Position numbers and translations under genes: made by a program
Shown here: in pieces, positions 1-6,022 of the stretch
Layout of the letters: each line of letters opens with the position of its first letter
Numbering within the stretch: the stretch's first letter is position 1
The notes under the pieces: model-generated
Database searches by the model: none
The model's input: the letters and a program-made list of their open reading frames with translations, nothing else
Told to the model about the DNA's origin: nothing
Assembly (NCBI GenBank): GCA_910585795.1
Contig: CAJUFV010000180.1
Coordinates: forward strand, 1-8,278
DNA: 8,278 nt
Source: an uncultured Clostridia bacterium
GTDB lineage: Bacteria > Bacillota > Clostridia > UBA1381
Direction: 5' to 3'

Positions 1-48
1 AGGAGGGAAGAATATTTTCAGTCTGTGTCATTTTTTTGTGATAATTAC

Positions 49-77
49 TTGAAAAAGACGAAAAAAAGGTATATAAT
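49..77 (+). promoter_or_regulatory. Sigma-A type promoter of the pta-ackA operon
   Basis: The -35 element TTGAAA (49-54) and a perfect -10 element TATAAT (72-77) are separated by exactly 17 bases. This predicts a transcription start near 84, leaving a leader of about 30 nt before the pta start codon at 116. The match to the sigma-A consensus is very good (5/6 and 6/6). No clear cre, Rex or other operator was recognised around it. Upstream of it (1-48) I see nothing that can be annotated; the end of the previous gene is not visible. Confidence 0.82.
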
Positions 78-115
78 AAAATATGGTAAAAATAAATAAG
101 AAGGAGTCTTACATA

Positions 116-1114
116 ATGAGCGCATTTATTGAAAAGTTAAAGGAAAAAGCAAAAAATGACATCAAGACAATCGTGCTTGCAGAGGGGGAGGAGTTAAGAA
201 CTCTTAAGGCGGCAGAGATGGTAAAAAAAGAGGGGTATGCGAAAGTAATACTTGTAGGTAATCCTGAAAAGATAAAAAAGACGGTTGACGCTGAAAAAAT
301 CGATATATCAGGTATTGAGATTGTTGACAGTGAAAACAGCGCAAAAAATGAGGAATATGCAAATGTATTCTATGAGTTAAGAAAAAACAAGGGTGTTACG
401 CCTGAACAGGCGGCAGAGACTATCAAGGATCCTTCATACTACGCGGTTATGATGGTCAAGCAGGGAGATGCTGACGGTATGGTTTCAGGTGCGGTACACT
501 CGTCAGCGGACACAATTCGTCCTTCACTGCAAATTTTAAAGACTGCTCCGGGAACAAAGCTTGTATCGGCTTTCTTTATTATGAATGTTCCAAATTGCGA
601 ATACGGTAATAACGGAACATTTATTTTTGGCGACTGTGGTCTTAATCAGGACCCGACAGCTGATGAAGTAAGTGAAATTGCTATTTCTTCGGCTGCTTCG
701 TATAAGCAGCTTATAGGTGATGAGCCGAGAGTAGCAATGCTTTCATATTCTACTTATGGCAGCGCTAAGAATCCGCTTGTTGATAAAATGCGGGAGGCTA
801 CAAGGCTTGCAAAGGAAAAGGCTCCGGAGCTTGCGCTGGACGGCGAATTGCAGCTTGACGCAGCTATTGTGGACAGTGTGGCGAAGCAGAAAGCGCCTTC
901 ATCAAATGTTGCAGGAAGCGCGAATGTTCTTATATTTCCTAATCTTGACGCCGGAAATATCGGATATAAATTAACACAGCGTCTTGCAAAGGCAGAGGCA
1001 TACGGCCCTATTCTTCAGGGTATCGCAAAGCCTGTAAACGATCTTTCAAGAGGATGCAGTGCTGAGGATATTGCCGGAGTGGTAGCTATAACTGCGATTC
1101 AGGCGCAGGGTTAA
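116..1114 (+). CDS. pta: Phosphate acetyltransferase (phosphotransacetylase)
   Basis: This enzyme interconverts acetyl-CoA plus phosphate with acetyl-phosphate plus CoA in the cytoplasm, the first step of acetate formation. The 332-residue protein is the short, single-domain form typical of Firmicutes and Methanosarcina, without the N-terminal DRTGG/P-loop extension of the long enterobacterial enzyme. Visible family segments are the N-terminal VLAEGEELRTLKAA (20-33), DADGMVSGAVHSSADTIRP (118-136), the GTFIFGDCGLNQDPTADE region (167-184) and PVNDLSRGC (306-314). S311, R312 and D318 line up with the catalytic Ser/Arg/Asp described for the Methanosarcina enzyme; that assignment is by family analogy. 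The start at 116 is chosen because AAGGAG (101-106) lies 9 nt before it. An in-frame ATG at 83 falls at the predicted transcription start and has no ribosome binding site. ackA follows after 75 bases, with no terminator between, so the two form an operon. Confidence 0.96.
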   Translation: MSAFIEKLKEKAKNDIKTIVLAEGEELRTLKAAEMVKKEGYAKVILVGNPEKIKKTVDAEKIDISGIEIVDSENSAKNEEYANVFYELRKNKGVTPEQAAETIKDPSYYAVMMVKQGDADGMVSGAVHSSADTIRPSLQILKTAPGTKLVSAFFIMNVPNCEYGNNGTFIFGDCGLNQDPTADEVSEIAISSAASYKQLIGDEPRVAMLSYSTYGSAKNPLVDKMREATRLAKEKAPELALDGELQLDAAIVDSVAKQKAPSSNVAGSANVLIFPNLDAGNIGYKLTQRLAKAEAYGPILQGIAKPVNDLSRGCSAEDIAGVVAITAIQAQG

Positions 1115-1127
1115 GCATTATATCACT

Positions 1128-1137
1128 GTGTATACAC
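1128..1137. repeat. 10-bp perfect palindrome between pta and ackA
   Basis: GTGTATACAC reads the same on both strands. As RNA it can extend with ACT (1125-1127) pairing to AGT (1140-1142) across a two-base bulge. It has no following T-run, so it is not an intrinsic terminator. It could be an operator or an RNA-processing hairpin between the two cistrons, or it could be chance in AT-rich DNA; the sequence does not decide this. Confidence 0.4.
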
Positions 1138-1189
1138 GCAGTCTAACTATTAATGTTATATTTATAATAATCAGAAAGGAATCTGTATA

Positions 1190-2389
1190 ATGAAAATTTT
1201 AGTAATAAACGCAGGCAGTTCATCACTTAAATATCAGCTTATAGATATGGATAATGAACAGGTTCTCGCAAAGGGACTTTGTGAAAGAATAGGTATAGAA
1301 GGCTCAAATTTGCAGCATACAAATGTAGGCAGAGATGAAAAAACAAAGATTGAAAAGCCTATGAAGGATCATGGTGATGCGATTCAAATGGTAATTGACG
1401 CTCTTGCAGATGAAAAAATAGGCGTTATTAAATCAATGGATGAGATAGGGGCGGTGGGCCACAGAGTGGTACACGGCGCTGAGGAATTCGCTGATTCGTG
1501 TATGATTACAGAGGCTGTAATGAAGGCTTTGGAAAAATGTACGCCTCTTGCTCCGCTTCATAATCCGCCTAATATTATAGGTATTAAGGCATGTCAGAAG
1601 ATTATGCCGAATGTTCCGATGGTAGGCGTGTTTGATACGGCGTTTCACCAGACAATGCCTCCTAAGGCGTTTATGTATGCTCTGCCTTATGAATTCTATG
1701 AAAAGGACAGAATAAGAAAATACGGTTTCCATGGAACAAGCCATAAATATGTTGCTCAGAAAGCTGCTGAATTTCTTGGAAAGCCTGCTGCTGAATTGAA
1801 AATTGTTACCTGTCATCTGGGCAACGGCTCGTCAATTTCAGCGGTAGATGGAGGAAAGTGCGCGGACACGTCAATGGGATTTACTCCGCTGGATGGTGTT
1901 CCTATGGGTACAAGAACAGGCTCAATGGACCCAGCGGTAGTTACATATCTTATCAATCAGAAGGGTATGAGCGCTGCTGATGTTGACGCTATGATGAATA
2001 AACAGAGCGGCGTTCAGGGTATTTCAGGTGTTTCGTCTGATTTCAGAGATTTATCATCCGCCGCAAAAGATGGTGATGAAAGAGCGAGGCTTGCTCTGGA
2101 TATGTTCTCCTATCAGGTGAGAAAGGATATTGGAGCGTACGCAGCCGCAATGGGCGGACTTGACGCGGTAGTGTTTACAGCTGGCGTGGGCGAAAATGAC
2201 GCGGCAATGCGCGCGGCAATTACAGACGGTCTGGAGTTCATGGGCGTCAAAATTGACAATGAGAAAAACAGTACGCGCGGTACGGTTGATATTTCAGCAG
2301 CCGGCGCGGCGGTTAAAACGCTTGTTATTCCTACCAATGAGGAGCTTATGATTGCTATTGATACCAAGAGACTGGTAGAAGGTAAATAA
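1190..2389 (+). CDS. ackA: Acetate kinase
   Basis: AckA converts acetyl-phosphate and ADP to acetate and ATP, the substrate-level phosphorylation step that follows Pta. At 399 residues the protein is full length for the family. It begins with the signature MKILVINAGSSSLKYQL (N7, S10, S12). HRVVHG (91-96, R92), LHNP (123-126, H124), VFDTAFH (147-153, D149), KYGFHGTSH (177-185, H181), the phosphate-binding HLGNGSS (209-215), TRTGSMDP (241-248, R242), AGVGEN (331-336) and TNEE (382-385) all follow. The positions correspond closely to the active-site residues described for the Methanosarcina thermophila enzyme (ASKHA superfamily). GAAAGGA (1174-1180) gives a good ribosome binding site 9 nt before the ATG. 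It shares the pta promoter and ends in a strong terminator. Many Firmicutes have yceD-rpmF after this gene or elsewhere; here they do not follow. Confidence 0.97.
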   Translation: MKILVINAGSSSLKYQLIDMDNEQVLAKGLCERIGIEGSNLQHTNVGRDEKTKIEKPMKDHGDAIQMVIDALADEKIGVIKSMDEIGAVGHRVVHGAEEFADSCMITEAVMKALEKCTPLAPLHNPPNIIGIKACQKIMPNVPMVGVFDTAFHQTMPPKAFMYALPYEFYEKDRIRKYGFHGTSHKYVAQKAAEFLGKPAAELKIVTCHLGNGSSISAVDGGKCADTSMGFTPLDGVPMGTRTGSMDPAVVTYLINQKGMSAADVDAMMNKQSGVQGISGVSSDFRDLSSAAKDGDERARLALDMFSYQVRKDIGAYAAAMGGLDAVVFTAGVGENDAAMRAAITDGLEFMGVKIDNEKNSTRGTVDISAAGAAVKTLVIPTNEELMIAIDTKRLVEGK

Positions 2390-2396
2390 AGCTTAG

Positions 2397-2425
2397 AACG
2401 GGATATGATTTCATATCCCGTTTTT
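2397..2425 (+). terminator. Intrinsic terminator of pta-ackA
   Basis: AACGGGATATGA (2397-2408) is perfectly complementary to TCATATCCCGTT (2411-2422). In RNA this gives an 11-bp stem with a four-base loop, followed by a run of five T (2421-2425). It starts only 7 bases after the ackA stop, so it closes the two-gene operon. Confidence 0.92.
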
Positions 2426-2497
2426 GGCTGTAAACAGAGTGAAAATATTTATATTTGTTAATGACGTTATAGATATGACAAATACCGTTGATAATGT

Positions 2498-2518
2498 CTT
2501 TAGTGAATTTTACTAAAG
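2498..2518. repeat. Inverted repeat upstream of the ABC ATPase promoter
   Basis: CTTTAGT (2498-2504) pairs perfectly with ACTAAAG (2512-2518) around a 7-base spacer. It is followed by a run of A, then GTTTTTTT, so it lacks the T-tract of a + strand terminator, and on the - strand the T-run precedes the hairpin. Its place about 30 bases before the predicted -35 element would suit an activator or repressor site. No regulator can be named. Confidence 0.4.
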
Positions 2519-2546
2519 AAAAAAAGTTTTTTTGTGAAATATATGA

Positions 2547-2576
2547 CTAACAATTTTTTTTGGAATATGGTATCAT
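2547..2576 (+). promoter_or_regulatory. Probable promoter of the ABC ATPase gene
   Basis: An extended -10 element, TGG then TATCAT (2568-2576), is preceded at 18 bases by CTAACA (2547-2552), which matches 4 of 6 bases of the -35 consensus. The spacer holds a run of eight T (2554-2561). A start near 2583 would give a leader of about 100 nt. The -35 match is weak, so dependence on an activator is possible. ATATATGA (2539-2546) and TCATATAT (2573-2580) form an inverted repeat that brackets this promoter. Confidence 0.5.
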
Positions 2577-2626
2577 ATATGTAACCAAACAAGTGTTGGA
2601 AGATTAATATTAAACTTAAAAATTGG

Positions 2627-2652
2627 CAGGGAAATATAATCTGGTTTTCCTG
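2627..2652 (+). other. Stem-loop in the 5' leader of the ABC ATPase mRNA
   Basis: CAGGGAAA (2627-2634) can pair with TTTTCCTG (2645-2652), including one G-U pair, around a 10-base loop. It lies 18 bases before the GAGGGG ribosome binding site (2671-2676) and has no T-run, so it is not a terminator. It may shape or stabilise the leader RNA. It does not match a riboswitch class known to me. Confidence 0.4.
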
Positions 2653-2685
2653 TTAAATATTTATCGATGAGAGGGGAACAGTAAT

Positions 2686-3795
2686 ATGGCAGATTTACAA
2701 TTAAAACACATTTACAAAAGATACGCAGGCGGCGTTACGGCTGTAAGTGATTTCACACTTGACATCGAGGATAAGGAATTTATCATTCTTGTAGGTCCTT
2801 CAGGCTGCGGTAAGTCAACAACATTGAGAATGGTTGCCGGTCTTGAGGAAATTTCAGAGGGTGAGCTTTATATCGGCGGACGTCTTGTAAACGATGTTGC
2901 TCCGAAGGACAGAGACATCGCGATGGTTTTCCAGAACTATGCGTTGTATCCTCATATGACAGTATTTGATAATATGGCATTTGGTCTTAAGCTGAGAAAG
3001 ACTCCTAAGGATGAGATTAAAAAGCGTGTTACAGAAGCTGCAAAGATTCTTGATATTGAGCATCTTCTTGATAGAAAGCCTAAGGCTCTTTCCGGAGGTC
3101 AGAGACAGCGTGTTGCTATGGGTCGTGCGATTGTGCGTAATCCTAAGGTATTCCTTATGGACGAACCGCTTTCAAACCTTGACGCGAAGCTGAGAGTGGC
3201 AATGAGAACAGAGATAAAGAAGCTACATAATAAGCTTCAGACAACATTTATATACGTTACACATGACCAGACAGAAGCTATGACAATGGGTACGCGTATT
3301 GTTGTTATGAAGGACGGTATTGTACAGCAGGTTGATACTCCGGCAAATCTTTATTCAAAGCCTATCAATGTATTTGTTGCTGGATTTATTGGTTCACCGC
3401 AGATGAACTTTGTAAACGCTTTAGTTTCAAAGGAAGGCGACGGCGTATATGCTTCATTTGCTGAGAATAAGATTAGAATTCCAGATGGCAAGGTAACTCC
3501 TGAGCTTGAAAAGTATTTTGGCAAAGAGGTTCTTATCGGTATAAGACCTGAGGATATTCATGATGATGAAGCGTTTATTTCAAGTAAGCCTGACGCGGTA
3601 TGTAACGCATACGTTGAAGTTACAGAAATGATGGGAGCTGAAACTTATTTGTATCTGCAGGTTGCGGGCGAGCAGTTCACAGCAAGAGTTAATCAGCGTT
3701 CAACAGCTAAGATTGGTGATACAATCAAAGTGGCGTTTGAAACAAATAAGCTGCATATATTCGATAAGGATACAGAACTTGCTATTGTTCATTAA
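2686..3795 (+). CDS. Carbohydrate ABC transporter ATP-binding protein, MsmX/MalK/UgpC family
   Basis: This is the ATP-hydrolysing subunit of a CUT1-type sugar (or glycerol-phosphate) importer, acting on the cytoplasmic face of the membrane. The 369 residues show Walker A GPSGCGKST (37-45), Q-loop Q83 in VFQNYALYPH, signature LSGGQ (135-139), Walker B VFLMDE (155-160) with catalytic E160, D-loop SNLD (163-166) and H-loop H193 in VTHDQTEAM. A C-terminal OB/TOBE regulatory region follows from about 236 (GSPQMNF, then IGIRPEDI at 284-291), typical of MalK-like proteins. GAGGGG (2671-2676) stands 9 nt before the ATG. No permease or solute-binding gene is next to it, and it has its own probable promoter and terminator. 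This fits a shared ATPase like Bacillus MsmX, which serves several sugar importers; that role is inferred. The exact substrate, and the choice between msmX, msmK and ugpC as a name, cannot be settled from sequence. Confidence 0.94.
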   Translation: MADLQLKHIYKRYAGGVTAVSDFTLDIEDKEFIILVGPSGCGKSTTLRMVAGLEEISEGELYIGGRLVNDVAPKDRDIAMVFQNYALYPHMTVFDNMAFGLKLRKTPKDEIKKRVTEAAKILDIEHLLDRKPKALSGGQRQRVAMGRAIVRNPKVFLMDEPLSNLDAKLRVAMRTEIKKLHNKLQTTFIYVTHDQTEAMTMGTRIVVMKDGIVQQVDTPANLYSKPINVFVAGFIGSPQMNFVNALVSKEGDGVYASFAENKIRIPDGKVTPELEKYFGKEVLIGIRPEDIHDDEAFISSKPDAVCNAYVEVTEMMGAETYLYLQVAGEQFTARVNQRSTAKIGDTIKVAFETNKLHIFDKDTELAIVH

Positions 3796-3802
3796 TGTGT
3801 TG

Positions 3803-3835
3803 AAAAAGAGGTTATTTTTAATAACCTCTTTTTTT
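3803..3835 (+). terminator. Intrinsic terminator after the ABC ATPase gene
   Basis: AAAAAGAGGTTATT (3803-3816) pairs perfectly with AATAACCTCTTTTT (3820-3833) around a TTT loop, a 14-bp stem whose descending arm runs into seven T (3829-3835). It starts 7 bases after the stop codon. The stem has A-tracts on the 5' arm and T-tracts on the 3' arm, so it could also act on the opposite strand. Confidence 0.94.
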
Positions 3836-3848
3836 GTACACAAAACTA

Positions 3849-3878
3849 TGGACATTTTAGGAGTGAATGGTATATAAT
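3849..3878 (+). promoter_or_regulatory. Sigma-A type promoter of radC
   Basis: TGGACA (3849-3854, 5/6) and TATAAT (3873-3878, 6/6) are 18 bases apart. The predicted start near 3885 leaves a leader of about 28 nt before the radC ATG. The promoter begins 13 bases after the preceding terminator T-run, so radC is transcribed independently of the ABC ATPase gene. Confidence 0.72.
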
Positions 3879-3912
3879 AGAAACAGAAACTGTAAAAAGG
3901 CGGCAGAGAAAT

Positions 3913-4641
3913 ATGTCAAATAAAAATGTTCACGGCGGGCACAGAGAAAGAATGAGAAAGGAATTTCGGCTGAATGGTTTTCATCATTGGCATGAGCATA
4001 AGGTACTGGAATATATTCTGCAAAAGGCTTTGCCGCGTGTAGATACAAATGAAACCGCTCACAAGCTAATAAATAGATGCGGTAATTTCGCGAATGTATT
4101 CAGAGCGCCGAAAGAAATGCTTACTGATGTGATGGGCGTCGGAGAAGAAACTGCTGAATATATACATATGCTTGGTGAATTTATCAGATACTATAATGGA
4201 GTACGCTTTGAAGTTAATAAATACGTGCTGAACAGTGAAAACTGCGAAGGGTATATGCTGGACCTGTTTTATGGAAAAGAACGTGAGAATTTATTTATAA
4301 TATGTCTTGACGCAAGTAACCGTATAATTCTGCGTGAAAATTTGTTTGAGGGCAGCTTTGAAAGTCTGGATGTGGATATTACAAAAATAATGCGTATCGC
4401 TGTTAAAAGTGACGCGTCGTATGTTGTTCTGGCGCATAATCACCCCAGCGGGATTGCGATTCCCTCAAATGCTGATATAGTATCAACACAGACTATTGAG
4501 CGTACTTTGCATATGGGAGGAATAAAATTGCTTGACCATATTATTGTTGCTGACGGTAAATGTGTAAGTATGCGGGGAGAAGGGTATCTTAGTCCGCAGG
4601 CGGGCGCTGCTGTAAATAAGGTACGTAAAAAAAGTCTGTAG
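3913..4641 (+). CDS. radC: RadC-family JAB/MPN-domain protein
   Basis: A 242-residue member of the RadC (UPF0758) family, slightly longer than the roughly 225 residues of many relatives. The N-terminal part (about 7-95) follows the clostridial pattern, with GGHRERMRKEF, a helical VLEYILQKALPR segment, and a helix-hairpin-helix-like MGVGEETAEYI (74-84). The C-terminal JAB/MPN domain (about 105-227) holds the metal-binding motif HNHPSG (175-180) followed by PSNAD (184-188), giving H175, H177 and D188, and later LLDHIIV (206-212). The motif suggests a zinc-dependent hydrolase fold. The historical link of the name to DNA repair is not well supported for the family, so the role is unknown. The ribosome binding site is modest: AAAAAGG (3894-3900) lies 12 nt before the ATG. 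A His-rich patch, HHWHEH (24-29), is notable. The stop is TAG; no clear terminator follows. Confidence 0.93.
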   Translation: MSNKNVHGGHRERMRKEFRLNGFHHWHEHKVLEYILQKALPRVDTNETAHKLINRCGNFANVFRAPKEMLTDVMGVGEETAEYIHMLGEFIRYYNGVRFEVNKYVLNSENCEGYMLDLFYGKERENLFIICLDASNRIILRENLFEGSFESLDVDITKIMRIAVKSDASYVVLAHNHPSGIAIPSNADIVSTQTIERTLHMGGIKLLDHIIVADGKCVSMRGEGYLSPQAGAAVNKVRKKSL

Positions 4642-4709
4642 AATAGCAGGAATGGTAATTTATACAAAAGAGATTTGATAAAGAATATTATATTTGGCGT
4701 TTGACAATA

Positions 4710-4738
4710 TTGACTTTAACAGACTAATGTGGTAGTAT
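4710..4738 (+). promoter_or_regulatory. Promoter of hom-thrB (and possibly lysC)
   Basis: TTGACT (4710-4715) and an extended -10 element, TGG then TAGTAT (4730-4738), are 17 bases apart. The predicted start is near 4745, giving a leader of about 66 nt, too short for a T-box or lysine riboswitch. A second -35-like TTGACA lies just upstream (4701-4706), but its matching -10 position holds only CTAATG. The palindrome CAATATTG (4705-4712) overlaps both -35 elements and could be an operator. Confidence 0.68.
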
Positions 4739-4810
4739 ATTCTATATAATTTAAATTACTGTATTATATATACATATTTTTGAAGAACAGAAAGATAGGG
4801 AGGCAAAAGA

Positions 4811-6022
4811 ATGGCAAAGGTTGCAATAATGGGCTATGGTACTGTAGGGAGCGGTGTTTACGATATAATAAAGACTAATGCAGACAAGCTCAGCTACAGT
4901 GCGAACGGTGAAAAGGTAGAGCTAAAGTACATTCTTGATATTCGTGATTTCGAGGACCATCCCGAAAAGGAACTTTTTACAAAGGATTTTAATGACATAC
5001 TTAATGACGGTGAAGTAAGTGTTGTTGCAGAAGTAATGGGCGGACTTCATCCTGCTTATGAATTTACAAAGAGTCTTTTGGAATCGGGAAAAAGCGTTGT
5101 TACTTCTAATAAGGAGCTGGTAGCAACATATGGCACAGAACTGTTAGAGATTGCCAGAGAAAAGAATGTAAATTATTTTTTTGAGGCAAGCGTTGGCGGC
5201 GGAATCCCTGTTATCAGACCAATGCATCAGTGTCTTACGGCTAATAATATAGAAAAAATTGCGGGTATACTTAACGGTACGACAAACTATATTCTTAATC
5301 AGATGATTAAAAGTGGAAAAACTTTTGAGACCGCGCTGAAGGATGCCCAGGATAAGGGCTTCGCTGAAAGAAATCCTGCTGCTGATATTGAGGGACATGA
5401 CGCGTGCAGAAAAATTGCTATTTTGGCTTCTTTGGCTTCCGGCAAAATGATTGATTATAATGATATTGATACTGAAGGTATCACAAATATTACTCTGGAT
5501 GATGTTAAATATGCTTCTGCTATGGATTCTGCTGTGAAGCTTATAGGTTATGCGGATTTTGGGAAAGACGGTAAGATATATTCAATTGTTGCGCCTATGA
5601 TAATAAAGAATGAAAGTCCTCTGTCAGGTGTAGACGGTGTATTTAACGCTGTCATGGTAACAGGTGACTGTGTAGGTAATGTTATGTTTTACGGAAAAGG
5701 CGCAGGAAAGCTGCCTACGGCAAGCGCAGTAGTGGCTGACGTTGTTGACGCGGTAAAGCATAAGGAAAGAAGCAAGAAAATTTTCTGGGAAAAACCTGAT
5801 GGAAATGTTATGGCAGATAAGGACAGTAAGAGATTTGCTTATTTTATAAGAACAACTGATTCAGCAGAAAAGGTACAGAAAATATTTGATAAATGTGAGT
5901 TTGTTGATAATATAGTTGATAATGAGTCAGCCTTTGTTACTCAGCCTATGACAAAGACTGAGGCTGAAAATAAATTATCTGAATTATCGGATGTTGTTAC
6001 TAATATCCGTATAATGGATTGA
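4811..6022 (+). CDS. hom: Homoserine dehydrogenase
   Basis: Hom reduces aspartate-4-semialdehyde to homoserine with NAD(P)H, the branch step toward threonine and methionine. The 403-residue protein begins with the Rossmann motif GYGTVG (8-13). SNKELVA (99-105) carries K101, ILNGTTNYIL (153-162) is the family signature, and GFAERNPAADIEGHDACRK (183-201) supplies E186, D197 and K201, which match by spacing the catalytic Glu, Asp and Lys described for yeast homoserine dehydrogenase. GKGAGKLPTASAVVAD (295-310) closes the catalytic part. Residues about 339-403 have an ACT-like beta-alpha-beta order, but the usual D-x-P-G loop is replaced by TTDSAEK, and the protein is about 30 residues shorter than the Bacillus enzyme. 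Feedback by threonine is therefore uncertain. AGGGAGG (4797-4803) lies 7 nt before the ATG. thrB overlaps its stop by one base. Confidence 0.96.
   Translation: MAKVAIMGYGTVGSGVYDIIKTNADKLSYSANGEKVELKYILDIRDFEDHPEKELFTKDFNDILNDGEVSVVAEVMGGLHPAYEFTKSLLESGKSVVTSNKELVATYGTELLEIAREKNVNYFFEASVGGGIPVIRPMHQCLTANNIEKIAGILNGTTNYILNQMIKSGKTFETALKDAQDKGFAERNPAADIEGHDACRKIAILASLASGKMIDYNDIDTEGITNITLDDVKYASAMDSAVKLIGYADFGKDGKIYSIVAPMIIKNESPLSGVDGVFNAVMVTGDCVGNVMFYGKGAGKLPTASAVVADVVDAVKHKERSKKIFWEKPDGNVMADKDSKRFAYFIRTTDSAEKVQKIFDKCEFVDNIVDNESAFVTQPMTKTEAENKLSELSDVVTNIRIMD

Noticed and set aside
83..115. Upstream in-frame ATG extending Pta by 11 residues
   Set aside because: It lies at the predicted transcription start of the TTGAAA/TATAAT promoter, lacks a ribosome binding site, and the added Lys-rich residues are not family-like. 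The ATG at 116 has AAGGAG at ideal spacing.
1163..1168. TATAAT as a possible separate ackA promoter
   Set aside because: No -35 element lies 16-18 bases upstream, and isolated TATAAT words are expected in AT-rich spacers; co-transcription with pta is simpler.
2439..2516. 25-codon open frame starting with GTG in the ackA-ABC ATPase spacer
   Set aside because: It has no ribosome binding site, lies before the predicted promoter and just after a terminator, and shows no recognisable peptide features; likely chance.
2532..2553. Rex-like site (TTGTGA ... TAACAA) before the ABC ATPase promoter
   Set aside because: The half-sites are separated by 10 bases instead of about 6, and one half deviates from TTGTTA, so it does not fit the redox-repressor consensus.
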